Origin: Sipunculus nudus
Lineage: Eukaryota > Annelida > Sipuncula > Golfingiida > Sipunculidae
NCBI GenBank assembly: GCA_026874595.1
Contig: CM049313.1
Span: forward strand, 61,736,659 to 61,800,658
Length of the DNA stretch: 64,000 bases
Direction of reading: 5' to 3'
Shown: positions 21,883-32,545 of the stretch, piece by piece
Position numbering within the stretch: position 1 is the first letter of the stretch
Layout: each line of letters starts with the position of its first letter
The notes under the pieces: model-generated
Told to the model about the DNA's origin: nothing
The model's database searches: none
What the model saw: only the letters and a program-made list of their open reading frames with translations
Made by a program: the position numbers and the translations under genes

Positions 21883-24118
21883 CTATATTTCAATAGTTTA
21901 TCAAACAGCCATACCGTCACATAATTATGCTTTCAGCTTTTACTTGGCTTATGGTGTGGCCATTGTGCCTGGGTTACTCCTCTAACTGGCTTTATTACCC
22001 AGAGGTCTTGCAGTACAATAACATTACGCATGCCAAACCTCTCCCATTATATCAACTTTTTTGGATAAACTATATGACTGGCGTGTGTCTATGTCATACT
22101 GGTAGACTACTTGTGGTAGGAATTAATGTGTATTTCATGCAGAGTTTTAGTCCATGTCATCATGAGCATCCTCGTGTATCACTGACTCTGCTGATGATCT
22201 CTGTATGATGACATGCTGCCACATGCATTAATTGTTCCCACATGTCTTGATATCCTTGAAAACAGTTTATTCTGTCAGGGCTTTGAAGAGACTTGAATTT
22301 TGCTCATTTTGAAATTTTCCTTTGAAAAACAAAAAAAAAACTTTCAACCCAACAGCTGGTTATGACAAACGAAAGGAATTTCAAACACTTTTATTTTTTT
22401 GCCAGGGCTTTAAAGAGACTTGGATTAGTCTAATTAATAGCTGTAATGATAGACCAAGAGAGTTTCAAACAGCAACCTCATTTTACAAAGGTTTTGTCTG
22501 CTAAATGCAGATGGCACTAACCCGCTAATTTACTTATGAGAGCAAATCATTTTTTTTTGTAAACCTTTCAAATTTCAGGTGTTTTGCTACATTATTATAC
22601 AAATATCAACAACCTAGAATCCATAATTTTTTCTTAATAATGGCATGAAAGGGGATACTTTGTGAAATTTCAAAATGCTTCCTTGGTTGCTGTGGCAAAC
22701 AAGAACTTTTGATAATCTTTTAAGTACGACACCTAAGCCTCCAAGCCATGTCCCATCTGTAATATGAGACAGTTGTATGTTAATATACTGAAAATACCTC
22801 TTGACATTCAGCTTTAACTTTAAGAGATATGCATAAAATTAATTCTTTTCAGGCAATATGAACTTGCGTTTGTGTAACAAAATGGATCAGACCATTTTTC
22901 CCATGTAATTTAATTCAGCCAAATCTGAGCTGAAAAGAGGATTTTATAAAGCAAATTCTCAGAGCAGTATAATCAGTTTTGTCTGTTATGGTAACAGTGA
23001 AGTTACCAGGTACACTCCTTGTGATTTTTAAACCATTTACTACTTAAATGTCCAGATAGAATTACTATTAGTCTAAGTGCAGAGGAAATACTCAGTACAC
23101 ATAGTCCTCAGGATCCACCAGCTAGGTCAAGTCCACTGTGTGAAAAAATCAATTCTAATGTTACTAGATATGTTTATAAAACCTATACTTTATATAAATT
23201 ATAATTTTGTTCCTTTATCTTTTTTATGCTCTCCCAGGCATATGTCCACCATCTCCTAATTGCTTTGAGCAGTAACACTAAGCCTGTTTTGTCCTTTGCA
23301 TCCAGGCCTGACAATAGTTCAGTTTTAACCAGTTAGTATATAGAATCAAGTAGACTTAGACAGAGACTGGTCATCTGTCTTTCTTATCAACAAAACAGAG
23401 AGGTATGTTCACAAATGTGGGTTCACCTGTATTTTATTTAATGCTTTCTTGTTTGAAGATTTACCATTATTTTCTAATCTAGGATAACTCTACATATGCT
23501 TTTATGTTCAAGTTGGGTTTTGAAGTAGGGTCATATTGACCCTCTGGCATTACGACCAGCTTATACTAGCGCCAGAGTGTCATGAGGATCTGAGGATCGC
23601 ATTATAAGGCCTTATGAAGATGCAAATATTTTCGTCATTTCTGACAATGCTTCATGGGCTACAGGTACACTGTCAATCAACATAAACCAGACCATTCGTT
23701 AGCATTTTTTGTGTACTTTCTAATAATACCAAATATGAGCGAGAAAAATTCCTGTTTAACCCAGCACATTGGTAAACCCCTCGGCATGTTTGTTGAATTT
23801 ATGACCACATGAACACAAGCATGGCTCGCACGGGTTACGGGACGCAGGCAACTTGCAGGCGACACAGGAAATGACCCATGTCCATGGAGACGGTGTTTCA
23901 GTTTGGGTTGCGAGATCACATATATACTATTGTGTTTATTCACCCTTTCAAGCAAAATAATGAGATTATGGGCCGTTTAAATTACCACAATATGAATGCA
24001 ACCAGATGCAAGACCACTGCGATACATTCCTCCATATTACTAGAATCATGACTCGAGTAGGCTTACCAGCCCAATTATCCGATTGCCTACTGAGTTGGGT
24101 TGTCACGGCCAGTTTTGA
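21883..24118. other. no gene recognised
   Basis: An imperfect direct repeat (AGGGCTTTGAAGAGACTTG near 22279 and AGGGCTTTAAAGAGACTTGG near 22405) is the only structure noted. ORFs at 21927-22208 and 23677-23955 show no recognisable domain. Confidence 0.45.
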
Positions 24119-24257
24119 AGGAGGTATTTTGCCCTCTCCCTAGAGCTTTCTAGAGGATATTAAAAACAACTTGTTCACTTACAGATGAGGAGGTATTCTG
24201 CCCTCTACCTAGGGCTTTCTAGAGGATATAAAAAACCACATGTTCACTCACAGATGA
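24119..24257 (+). repeat. 69-bp tandem duplication, two copies
   Basis: GAGGTATTTTGCCCTCTCCC..CTTTCTAGAGGATAT..TGTTCACTTACAGATGA recurs 69 bp later with a few substitutions (GAGGTATTCTGCCCTCTACC). Confidence 0.85.
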
Positions 24258-24934
24258 TAACATACAGATGACTGATCCGCACAGGGGACTGTCATTCCAG
24301 ACACTAGAAATGTCATCCAGGCATGCAGGCCGTGTTTGTAGACATATCATTAGTGCAAGAGACCACTAACTTTCTCCCTAGAGGTAACTTGGATCACTAG
24401 CTGTTATGTGTTGTTCAGGTAAAGGATCTATTGCAGCGAGAGTGTGCATGTCTGTACATGGCCAGACTGTAAGATAAAAATTCTGCTCTTCAACTGAATT
24501 CACTGAGAGTAGTAGAAGTACATGGAAGCTTATCCTTATGGCAGCAGTAGAAATAAACTTATTTTAAGCAATAGGAAGGGTTTGGAGTTTAATATTTGGT
24601 AGCAAGGGGGTCTGATGGCATTAATTATCTAAATTTAGCATTATTGTATTCTTTCTGGTTGATTTTGTCAATTTTCTCGAAATGACGATTTCGGTAACAA
24701 TTAACCAAGTTTGGTTCCCTATTATTGCCCACATTTCCAGGACATCGATTTTGTATAAAAAAAATTATTCATCTAGTCTTTAAATTACTTTTTACAATTA
24801 TTATAGGATATTATGCAAAATTTGCTCACATGCAAAGAACAGTTACCTTTCATGAATTAAGAAAAGTGTAGCAAAGATTTGCAACAAACATAGGTAGCAC
24901 ATCATAAAAGTTGGTAACAAATTCTTCCAAAGCC

Positions 24935-25041
24935 ACCAATAACTTGACACCTCTGTAATACAGTTATCGCTCTATATCAGAAACCGCTTTAGTACAGACA
25001 CATATCTGTTACGAACATCTGTTTACCACAGACACCTTTTT
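24935..25041 (+). repeat. degenerate TCTRTTACAGACACC minisatellite, left part
   Basis: Loosely repeated units of about 18-20 bp (CACCTCTGTAATACAGTTAT; CACATATCTGTTACGAACAT; CTGTTTACCACAGACACC) lead directly into element C. The same theme resumes on its other side (26754-26860), so element C seems to have inserted into this minisatellite. Confidence 0.55.
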
Positions 25042-25692
25042 GAGCCCCCGCCACAGTGGCCGGGGCATATAGTTTTACCCATGTCCGTCATTCCGTCCTT
25101 CCGTCATTCCGAAATCAAACAGTTGTACGGACTTTTTTTCGCAATGCCTGCAGATATTGGCCTGATTTTTGGTGTGTGGGCAGATATAGATCGATACAGA
25201 TCGAGTTCGCGTTTTGTCCCGGTTGACCTACTTTTGACCGTTTTACGGCTCCTAAACTTAGAAAATTTCATGAAAAATAGAAACTTCATGACAAATACAC
25301 ATGTACGGACTTTTTTTCGCAATGCCTGCAGAAACCACTTTAGTACAGACACATATCTGTTACGAACATCTGTTTACCACAGACACCTTTTTGAGCCCCC
25401 GCCACAGTGGCCGGGGCATATAGTTTTACCCATGTCCGTCATTCCGTCCTTCCGTCATTCCGAAATCAAACAGTTGTACGGACTTTTTTTCGCAATGCCT
25501 GCAGATATTGGCCTGATTTTTGGTGTGTGGGCAGATATAGATCGATACAGATCGAGTTCGCGTTTTGTCCCGGTTGACCTACTTTTGACCGTTTTACGGC
25601 TCCTAAACTTAGAAAATTTCATGAAAAATAGAAACTTCATGACAAATACACATGTACGGACTTTTTTTCGCAATGCCTGCAGATATTGGCCT
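24982..25692 (+). repeat. 351-bp tandem duplication covering flank plus 5' end of element C
   Basis: The flank AGAAACCGCTTTAGTACAGA and the first part of element C recur 351 bp later: GAGCCCCCG is at 25042 and 25393. The second flank copy is joined directly to a core monomer (GCAATGCCTGCAGAAACCAC), with CAG shared at the junction. The copies are near-identical by eye, so the duplication is much younger than the core-repeat divergence. Confidence 0.88.
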
Positions 25693-26752
25693 GATTTTTG
25701 GTGTGTAGGCAGATAATGACCAGTTACACATCGAGTTCGCGTTTTGTCCCAGTTGACCTACTTTTGACTGTTTAACAGCTCCTAAACTTAGAAAATTTCA
25801 TGAAAAATAGAATTTTTCATGTCAAATACACATGTACGGACTTTTTTTCGCAGTGCCTGCAGATATTGGCCTGATTTTTTGTGTGTGGGCAGATAATGGC
25901 CAGTTACAGATCGAGTTCGCGTTTTGTCCCGGTTGACCTACTTTTGAACGTTTTACAACTCCTTAACTTAGAAAATTTCATGAAAAATAGAAATATTCAT
26001 GACAGATACACATGTACGGACTTTTTTTTCGCAATGCCTGCAGATATTGGCCTGATTTTTGGTGTGTGGGCAGATATTGACCAGTTACAGATAGAGTTCA
26101 CATTTCGTCCCAGTTGACCTACTTTTGATTGTTTTACGGCTCCTGGACATAGAAAATTTCATGTAAAATATAAATTTTCATGACAAATACACTTGTACAG
26201 ACTTTTCTTCGCAATACCTGCAGATATTGGCCTGATTTTTGGTGTGTGGGCAGATAATGACCAGTTACAGATCGAGTTCACGTTTTGTCCCAGTTGACCT
26301 ACTTTTGACCATTTGACGGTGCTCTAACATAGAAAATTTCATAAAAAAGTGCACATGTACAGACTTTTTTTCGCAGTGCCTGCAGATACGGGCATGATTT
26401 TTGGTGTGTAGGCAGATAATGACCAGTTACAGATCGAGTTCTTTTTTTGTCCCAGTTGACCTACTTTTGACCATTTGACTGCTCCTGAACATAGAAAGTT
26501 TCATGAAAAATAGAAATTTTCATAACAAATCCATATGTACTGACTTTTTTTCCTCAATGCCTGCATATACTGGCATGATTTTTGGTGTATTGCTTGATAA
26601 TGACCCGTTACAGATCGAGTTTGCATTTGCCTTTGTTGACCTACTTTTGACCATAAGACACCTCCTGAACTTAAAAATTTTTTCAAAATTTTACAAATGT
26701 TTCTAATTTGCCCTAGGCGGGGGCATTCGTGTCGTTCCGACACATCTAGTTA
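25042..26752 (+). mobile_element. element C: hairpin-ended repeat with a core of about 170-180 bp
   Basis: The left end GAGCCCCCGCCACAGTGGCC is preceded by CTTTTT. The right end has AGGCGGGGGCATTC then a hairpin GTGTCG TTC CGACAC (26729-26743), ending ATCTAG|T. GCCCCCGCC/GGCGGGGGC forms a 9-bp subterminal inverted repeat. The core phrase GCCTGCAGATATTGGCCTGA..TTTTGTCCCGGTTGACCTAC repeats with some length variation through 25140-26650 and becomes more diverged rightwards. The first part is present twice (see 25042-25692). There is no coding capacity. The 211-codon ORF at 25081 and its antisense partners are repeat artefacts. It belongs to the same structural class as element B. Confidence 0.75.
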
Positions 26753-27929
26753 TAATATAGACATCTCTGTTGCAGCCACCTCTGTTGCAGACATTTTATA
26801 TTATCTTTATATTATTGACACCTCTCCGTAACAGACAATTTTTAATATTCCTGTGAAAAGTAGAGCCAAAGATCCATATAGCCTTTCTAACCGTTGCACT
26901 TTTCTCTATTATGGGCAAAAAAACAAATCAGTGTCATGCCAGCATCTGTAATAAGTATTACTTTATTTGAAAGGAATGTTTGTCATACCTGTGTGCTATT
27001 GCTTTTTTATGGTGATGGAATTTTTACCTGATTGAGGCTTATTGCTTTATTATGCCTGCAGTTATTAGACCAGGTACGCTGCCTTAGATGTTTTGGTTAT
27101 TACCTGCAGTGGTCAGACCAGCTGTACTGCCTTAGATCAGTTTATCATTACCTGCTGGGTATTAAGTAATAGGACGACCTTCAGATTTGTGTAACCGTGA
27201 TACCTGAGAGTACACATTAATCCAGGTGTAGGGTTCAGTGTAAGGTATCACCATGAAACGTAATCCTTTATCAATTAACCAGGCTGGTCTTCTTCACAGA
27301 CTGTTAAATGTGAATTAAAATTATAAAACAGTGCAATCAGATAATAAAAGATAAAAATACTGAATAAACACTAAACAGTCATTGCATTTTGTAAGAAGAA
27401 GAGCTATTAATGTCAAGGTAGCTTTCACATGGTGAAATCAAATCAATTACACCGATTGAATTTATACATAAATTTAATTAAAGTCACATGATACAGGTTT
27501 GTTTGTTTGAACTTGTGTTCTTTTTTATCACTGAATTAAGTTTAAACTGAAAATTTAATTAAGTTCACTGGGAAAAAATTTTTTGGAGAACATGCTAAAA
27601 AACAAACCTTTGAGCATCAGGGTAATTTTCATAACATTACATATGTTGTCATGGTAATGTAATGGGATCATGGAAACAATCTTGGTTTATGTGACGCCTG
27701 TAATTATATGCACTGATGTTAAATTGACTGGTCATGAGCTCCTAACTATGTGCTGCTAATTATGACTCTGTCTAGGAGGTCATGTTTTACCCTAGTCGTT
27801 ACAACTCTTTGTTTGCTAGTCAGCAGATGTACAGAAGCATTTAGGCCAAAACAAATTTCAACATCCTGCTTTAAAAATTTTGATTTTGATATTCAATAGA
27901 AACTTACCAATTTTGAGCTCCATGTAGCT
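26753..27929. other. minisatellite remnant, then no feature
   Basis: 26754-26860 continues the TCTRTTGCAGACACC theme (GACATCTCTGTTGCAGCCAC; TTGACACCTCTCCGTAACAG). Near 27055-27170 a 58-bp degenerate duplication (CCTGCAGT..AGACCAG..CTGCCTTAGAT) is visible. The rest is AT-rich and unremarkable. Confidence 0.45.
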
Positions 27930-28148
27930 GCTCAGACATTTCTTTCAAAAAGATATAATAACACAATAATGATAAGATATCTCTGTTGTGTAGTATAGTT
28001 TTACCAGATTAGCGAAATAATTCTGTTATTATCATGCTTTTCCCTGATCATATGATATATTTATCGAAACATACCTAAAAAGGAAAAAAATCGCCCATGC
28101 CGGCTGATTTCTGAAAAAAAGGGCCTGAGAACCAAACCTTTTTTTTTT
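27930..28148 (+). mobile_element. MITE family 3, degenerate copy
   Basis: The right half aligns with the copies at 56443 and 63321: TGTGTAGTATAG, CTGTTATTATCATGCTTTTC, GATCATATGA and finally GGGCCTGAGAACCAAACCTT. The left terminal repeat is not recognisable. Minus- and plus-strand ORFs around 28032-28350 lie in this copy and are not genes. Confidence 0.65.
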
Positions 28149-28169
28149 GGCCTCAGTGATTTTTGAAAG

Positions 28170-29045
28170 ACTGTGGTTATTGACACCTCTGTGGTATAGA
28201 GACCTGTTAATTGGATACTTCTCTGTAATGGACATCTCTCAAAAGACAAAGTTTTCATTACAGACAGCCCCCTCTCACAGCCACATCTACTACAAACATT
28301 TTTATATTACAGACACCAGGCCAGTGAATTTTTTAGGCCCTTTTAATTAATTTTTAATTAATTAATTTAAATTAATTCTCTATTCAATTCTTAATTTAGT
28401 AGTAAATTTCAGACTTTTTGAAGAAAAAAATAGAAAGAAAATTTAGCAAAATTAATGTTAGTAAATTTCAGTATGTGAAAAAAAAAATGTAGCTCCCCTT
28501 CTGTTTGTTACTGCTATATATGTTTAGAACTATGAAAGTGGAGTGGTCCACCAGCAAATGTTTAAAGTAGATTTAGGGCACATACACAGTAAAGAACTTT
28601 GTCACAGTGAACTGCTCTGTCAGATTTGAGAGCTCACAGAGGACTTTGGGATGGCAGATGGGGAAAAAAGTTACAAAAATCAAAATGAATTGATTCAGAG
28701 GTTAATAATCAATTATATTTTAATCGAGCGCTTGCAGTTCAGTGCATCGATTCTTTGATGCATTGATACACCCCTGACAGACTCCTTTATATTATAGACT
28801 TCTCTATTACAGGCAAATCTCTATTTCATGAACCTCTCTATTAAAGATGTCTCTCTTCAAATAGTTATAATATTCCTGCAGGTACTTTTCTATTATGTTT
28901 ACCCCTCTGTTGTGGGCACCTCTTCTTGAAATCTCTTTTGTGGATACCTTTCTTTTGTGGACACCCTTCTGTTTTTAGATACCTGAGGCAGTCCTTTATC
29001 TGGAAGTCTTCACCCACTCTACAAGAGACACCTCTCTATTAGAGT
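28170..29045 (+). repeat. degenerate TCTRTTACAGACACC minisatellite, right part
   Basis: Loose units recur at 28180-28330 and 28770-29045 (TTGACACCTCTGTGGTATAG; GACTTCTCTATTACAGGCAA; GACACCTCTCTATTAGAGTC). Unit length is near 18-22 bp with heavy divergence. Between them, 28340-28380 is an AATTAATT-rich stretch and 28400-28760 is AT-rich with no clear units. Confidence 0.55.
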
Positions 29046-29213
29046 CAAACCCAGGTCCCCCAGTATTTCATAGTTTAAATATCCTTCTTTACTTGAATGT
29101 TATACATACATGAGGTGTATACTGCTAGAGCCCCAAAATGCTTTGGAATATGGTTTTATATATGGTCTCTGTATCATGCACATCAGCTATATCAATCATT
29201 GAATGTTCTGTTT

Positions 29214-29217
<4 letters not shown>

Positions 29218-29289
<72 letters not shown>
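29218..29289. repeat. (TA)n microsatellite, about 72 bp
   Basis: Uninterrupted TA tract followed by GTATGTATAC. The 70-codon ORF here with a YIYIYI run is its shadow. Confidence 0.97.
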
Positions 29290-29296
<7 letters not shown>

Positions 29297-29837
29297 ACAG
29301 GGGTCTTAATGCTTTGAAATGTTCACCTTTCCAATGGAAAGGTATTAATGTAGGTTAACCTTTCCACAGAAAAATTTCCCTTTCAACTAAATGGGGTGAC
29401 AGGTGGTAAATTGATAAGTTGAGGTAAATAGTGACATGTGCAGAGATATGATTTATCTGTATGATCTAGTGAGCATTAATCCATAAATGACTTTTCTCTT
29501 TCTGCTGGTCTAAATTAAGATAAAATAGCAGGATAATACTGACATATTTGGTGATATCAGACTATATAAAATCCCACCTTTTATAGAACCATGTTTTAAA
29601 AAAAAAATAGCCAAATACTCATCTGACTCACTTCTGACTTACATATACATATCAGTAATCAGCTTGGGATATTTTTTTTTTCTGTGAGAGTACTAATTTG
29701 GTCTGACTGCAGTTACCTTTGGGTCAGAGTCAATAACTAAGGCATCTATGTGGATGATAATCAAGAGAACAGAATGCAAATCTGGCCTTGAGGCTGCTAG
29801 GAACTTTTTACATCAGTTTAATTTTTATAATTTGTGT

Positions 29838-30062
29838 ATGTAGGGAGAAACCATGAAATTACAACAACCAAAGGGATCTTGAATCCTGGATCAAGTGGTG
29901 ATTTTGAAGTTGTCATCTGAGCAAGGTCCGACACAAAGAGCAAAAAAAAAGATCTGGACCATAAAAAGATCATTATTTTGAGGTGGTAGCTGAATTAAGC
30001 TGGTCGTTATTTTGAGGTGGTAGCTGAACTAAGGTGGTCGTTTGGCGGGGTTTTACTGTATA
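29838..30062 (+). mobile_element. MITE family 2, degenerate copy
   Basis: It aligns with the copy at 62519-62720: ACAACAACCAAAGGGATCTT, ACACAAAGAGCAAAAAAAAA and the end GGGGTTTTACTGTA. The left terminal repeat is eroded. A 34-bp internal unit (ATTATTTTGAGGTGGTAGCT) is duplicated in tandem near 29968-30035. Confidence 0.6.
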
Positions 30063-30892
30063 TATTTTTCATTGATTTTCCTTGGGCTTTACACTTTCTG
30101 GGACATAATTTTCAGAGTTTGTCATGAAGTAGATACTTGCTCCACATAATAATTTAGGCATGCAGTATAGAAAATAAAGATAAAAGAAAAAATAAAAACA
30201 TATATATTAAATAACTTTAAGGATCAGCTCCTTTTTACACTAGCATCTATGTATGTATCTAGATTCCAAGTTTAGGTCCAAAGCATTAAGGTGACACACT
30301 CGAGTGTAAATATAAAGAAAACAGTGTTTTCTGAATGACTTGTCAGTAGTATCTCTCCTAGATTTCAGTTTCACTGTGTACTGGTTGTCATAAGCTGGAA
30401 TGATGACATTCCACAAGGATGTCAGAGGTTCGGTTCAAATTTTTACCATTTTGCCTACAATGTTGTGACAGAGTCTGCACTTGGAAACTTATAATTCAAT
30501 CCGCATGATTTCAATGACCTACCTCCTGAATGGTTTGTACCAATTAATTAATTAATGCCCCTGGGCATGAAAGGGGGACATCAGTAGTGTATGCATTAAG
30601 GCAGGGTCCTTACAAATAGAAAAATAAACCTTTATGCAAAGGTGTGATTAGGTCAGCTGACCTGAATTACCTGGAAACTCATTGTTCCTTCACGTTAATT
30701 GGAAAATGAGTGATTCATAAGGGAATTTAAGTCAGCTACAGGAGACAGCTTCATTCTCAGATTTGTTATTCTCTGCCCGGGCTGCGTGCTTGGGGACAAT
30801 AAGACCATACAGTGTAATAATCACTGCTACACTCTTGTATAAGTAGTTTGTAGAGTGAAGTTTGCCATTTATTTCTCTTTCCTTCTACCGTA
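30063..30892. other. no feature recognised
   Basis: AT-rich with a moderately GC-richer patch near 30760-30800. No ORF or repeat of note. Confidence 0.45.
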
Positions 30893-30898
30893 CCCTAC

Positions 30899-31213
30899 CT
30901 GACATTACATTCACACTGGGGTTCGTTTGATCATCGTTTGTGAAGCTATTATATTCCATGTTACCATGTGCACCAAAGAAAGTACTGGCGTCATCCCAGT
31001 GGGAACCATTCATAACATTACGGTCAAGAATGACTGAGACTCGGTTTGGCTTGGCATAACATTGATCCATTCACAGACAGGTTCCTTGCCTTGGAAAGCA
31101 ACCAACGGGAGGGGACTATAGATTGAACCGTATTCACTGTCATCTGCAGTGTACTGTGGAGACCTGATAAACACTTCCAAGTGGTTGTTAGTGACGTGAG
31201 CAATCCAGGTCAT
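30899..31213 (-). pseudogene. frameshifted coding-like segment with a good splice donor
   Basis: The minus strand first encodes MTWIAHVTNNHLEVFIRSPQ and runs in that frame to FQGKEPVCEW. The next frame, starting near 31070, takes over with DQCYAKPNRVSVILDRNVMN and continues through HWDDASTFFGAHGNMEYNSF to NPSVNVMSG, ending at ATGTCAG|GTAGGG (exon end 30899). Both halves look like normal globular protein, while continuing either frame past the junction gives a stop (TGA) or low-quality sequence. One missing base near 31068 explains this. The family is not recognised. It is either a decayed exon/gene fragment or a true exon with a sequencing indel. It would be nested antisense in the putative intron of the 18193 gene. 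Upstream on the same strand a 23-codon ATG ORF (31306-31377) ends at a GTAAAA donor-like site, which is weak. Confidence 0.45.
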
Positions 31214-31377
31214 CTCAGGTCACAGAGGTTTCGTTAAACTGCATGCTGGGGGGCCAACATAGATATGGATAATGTGTGATCCGGACCAGGCTCCAGATCC
31301 GGATTTTACCCATCCTGATCCACAGGAGAGGTAGGGACCGGCTCAATATCTGTCATATTCCCCATAGCTGCCATCAT

Positions 31378-32495
31378 GGCAGCCCCTGATGGCAAGTGCC
31401 TGTGACTAGTGTGAGCCATGTTTACCTGGCCGGTACGAGCTGACATGACCTTCATGTGCTTGACCTATAGCTATTGATTAAAGCTTGTAGTTAGCTGCTG
31501 ATGACTGGAGTGCACATTCTGACTTGTGTTCAAAAACATAACATAGCTGTCACAAACATACAGCAGTATTTGTTAAATTACAATTAACACATTTACTCAA
31601 GTGTTATATATATACATATCTTAACATGTAAATCATGTGTATTTTTGTACTACATGCAGCCGGTTGTGTTTACCTCATGCTTGTTTGGGGGATAAATCTA
31701 AAGTAAACTAAATTACTGTTGTTCACAATATTTTGCATAAATTAACATATATTATTTTACCTGTATCACCTTTATAGTTGTTCTCAACAATATAAACAAA
31801 TGTATTTTATTATGTTGTCCTTTTGGGACTTGTGAAACATTGCATCTTTATCAAGATATGCTAACCATAAATGTAATACACTTGTTCAGCACATATCTAA
31901 ATAATCATATATGTCTTTTTCATACTGTGTAGTTAAAGATTGTATTACAAGCCAAGCACTGCTAGCTTGACAGGTGAGGTGTTGTATTCACTAATGGTTG
32001 GTAAGCCATTGGGACCCTGATGGAGAAGGGTCACCTAAGTGCTGTATGCCATGTATACTGTATATTTTAATACCTGTGGGAGTTGTAGTGTGTTCAAATA
32101 CCAGGAGCAGTGCGTGTTTGTCGGCCTGCAGTAAACTTTGTCATCTGGATAATTGAGCAGGTCACAGGTCGGTGGGTATAGTCATTGTAAAGCCCAGCCT
32201 GTTAATGGAAGTTAAGCTTTTTGTCAGTGTCACTTAAATCCTTATATATCAGGATATTGCTATATATACTGGTATATGCTGGTCTCTTCATGTACATGCA
32301 TATGCGTGTATAAAATTAGTCACTTATTCAGTCAGATTAAATGTTTCATCAGCGGGGTACTATTACCTAAGGGTAACTAGAGGCTAAATGTTCATTTTAT
32401 TTAAATCCTTATATTTTTAATGAATGCAGTATATCTTCATGTATGACTTCTTGAATTTGGATGATTAAGTTAGTTTGTGGTTTGTTTTGGTTCAG
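31378..32495. other. no feature recognised
   Basis: AT-rich, no arrays. The last 20 bases before 32496 form a T-rich 3' splice-site-like tract. Confidence 0.4.
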
Positions 32496-32545
32496 GAGAA
32501 GTTTTGAAGATTCAGCTTGGTCAGATGTGTCAGAGGGTAACAAAG
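32496..32545 (+). CDS. candidate exon 2 of the 18193 gene
   Basis: The tract TGTGGTTTGTTTTGGTTCAG is a good 3' splice site. Joined to the phase-2 end of exon 1 (AG plus the first G here, giving Arg) the frame reads RSFEDSAWSDVSEGNK and meets a donor AAAG|GTACAT at 32545; an alternative donor AGG|GTAACA lies at 32536. Both leave phase 1. The serine- and acidic-rich peptide fits the disordered style of exon 1. Only 50 bp is involved, so chance is a serious alternative. The track frame continues to 32643 without motif. Confidence 0.3.

Noticed and set aside
25081-25716. 211-codon ORF, longest in the window
   Set aside because: It lies entirely in the duplicated start and core repeats of element C; the protein repeats with the DNA unit and antisense frames are open too.
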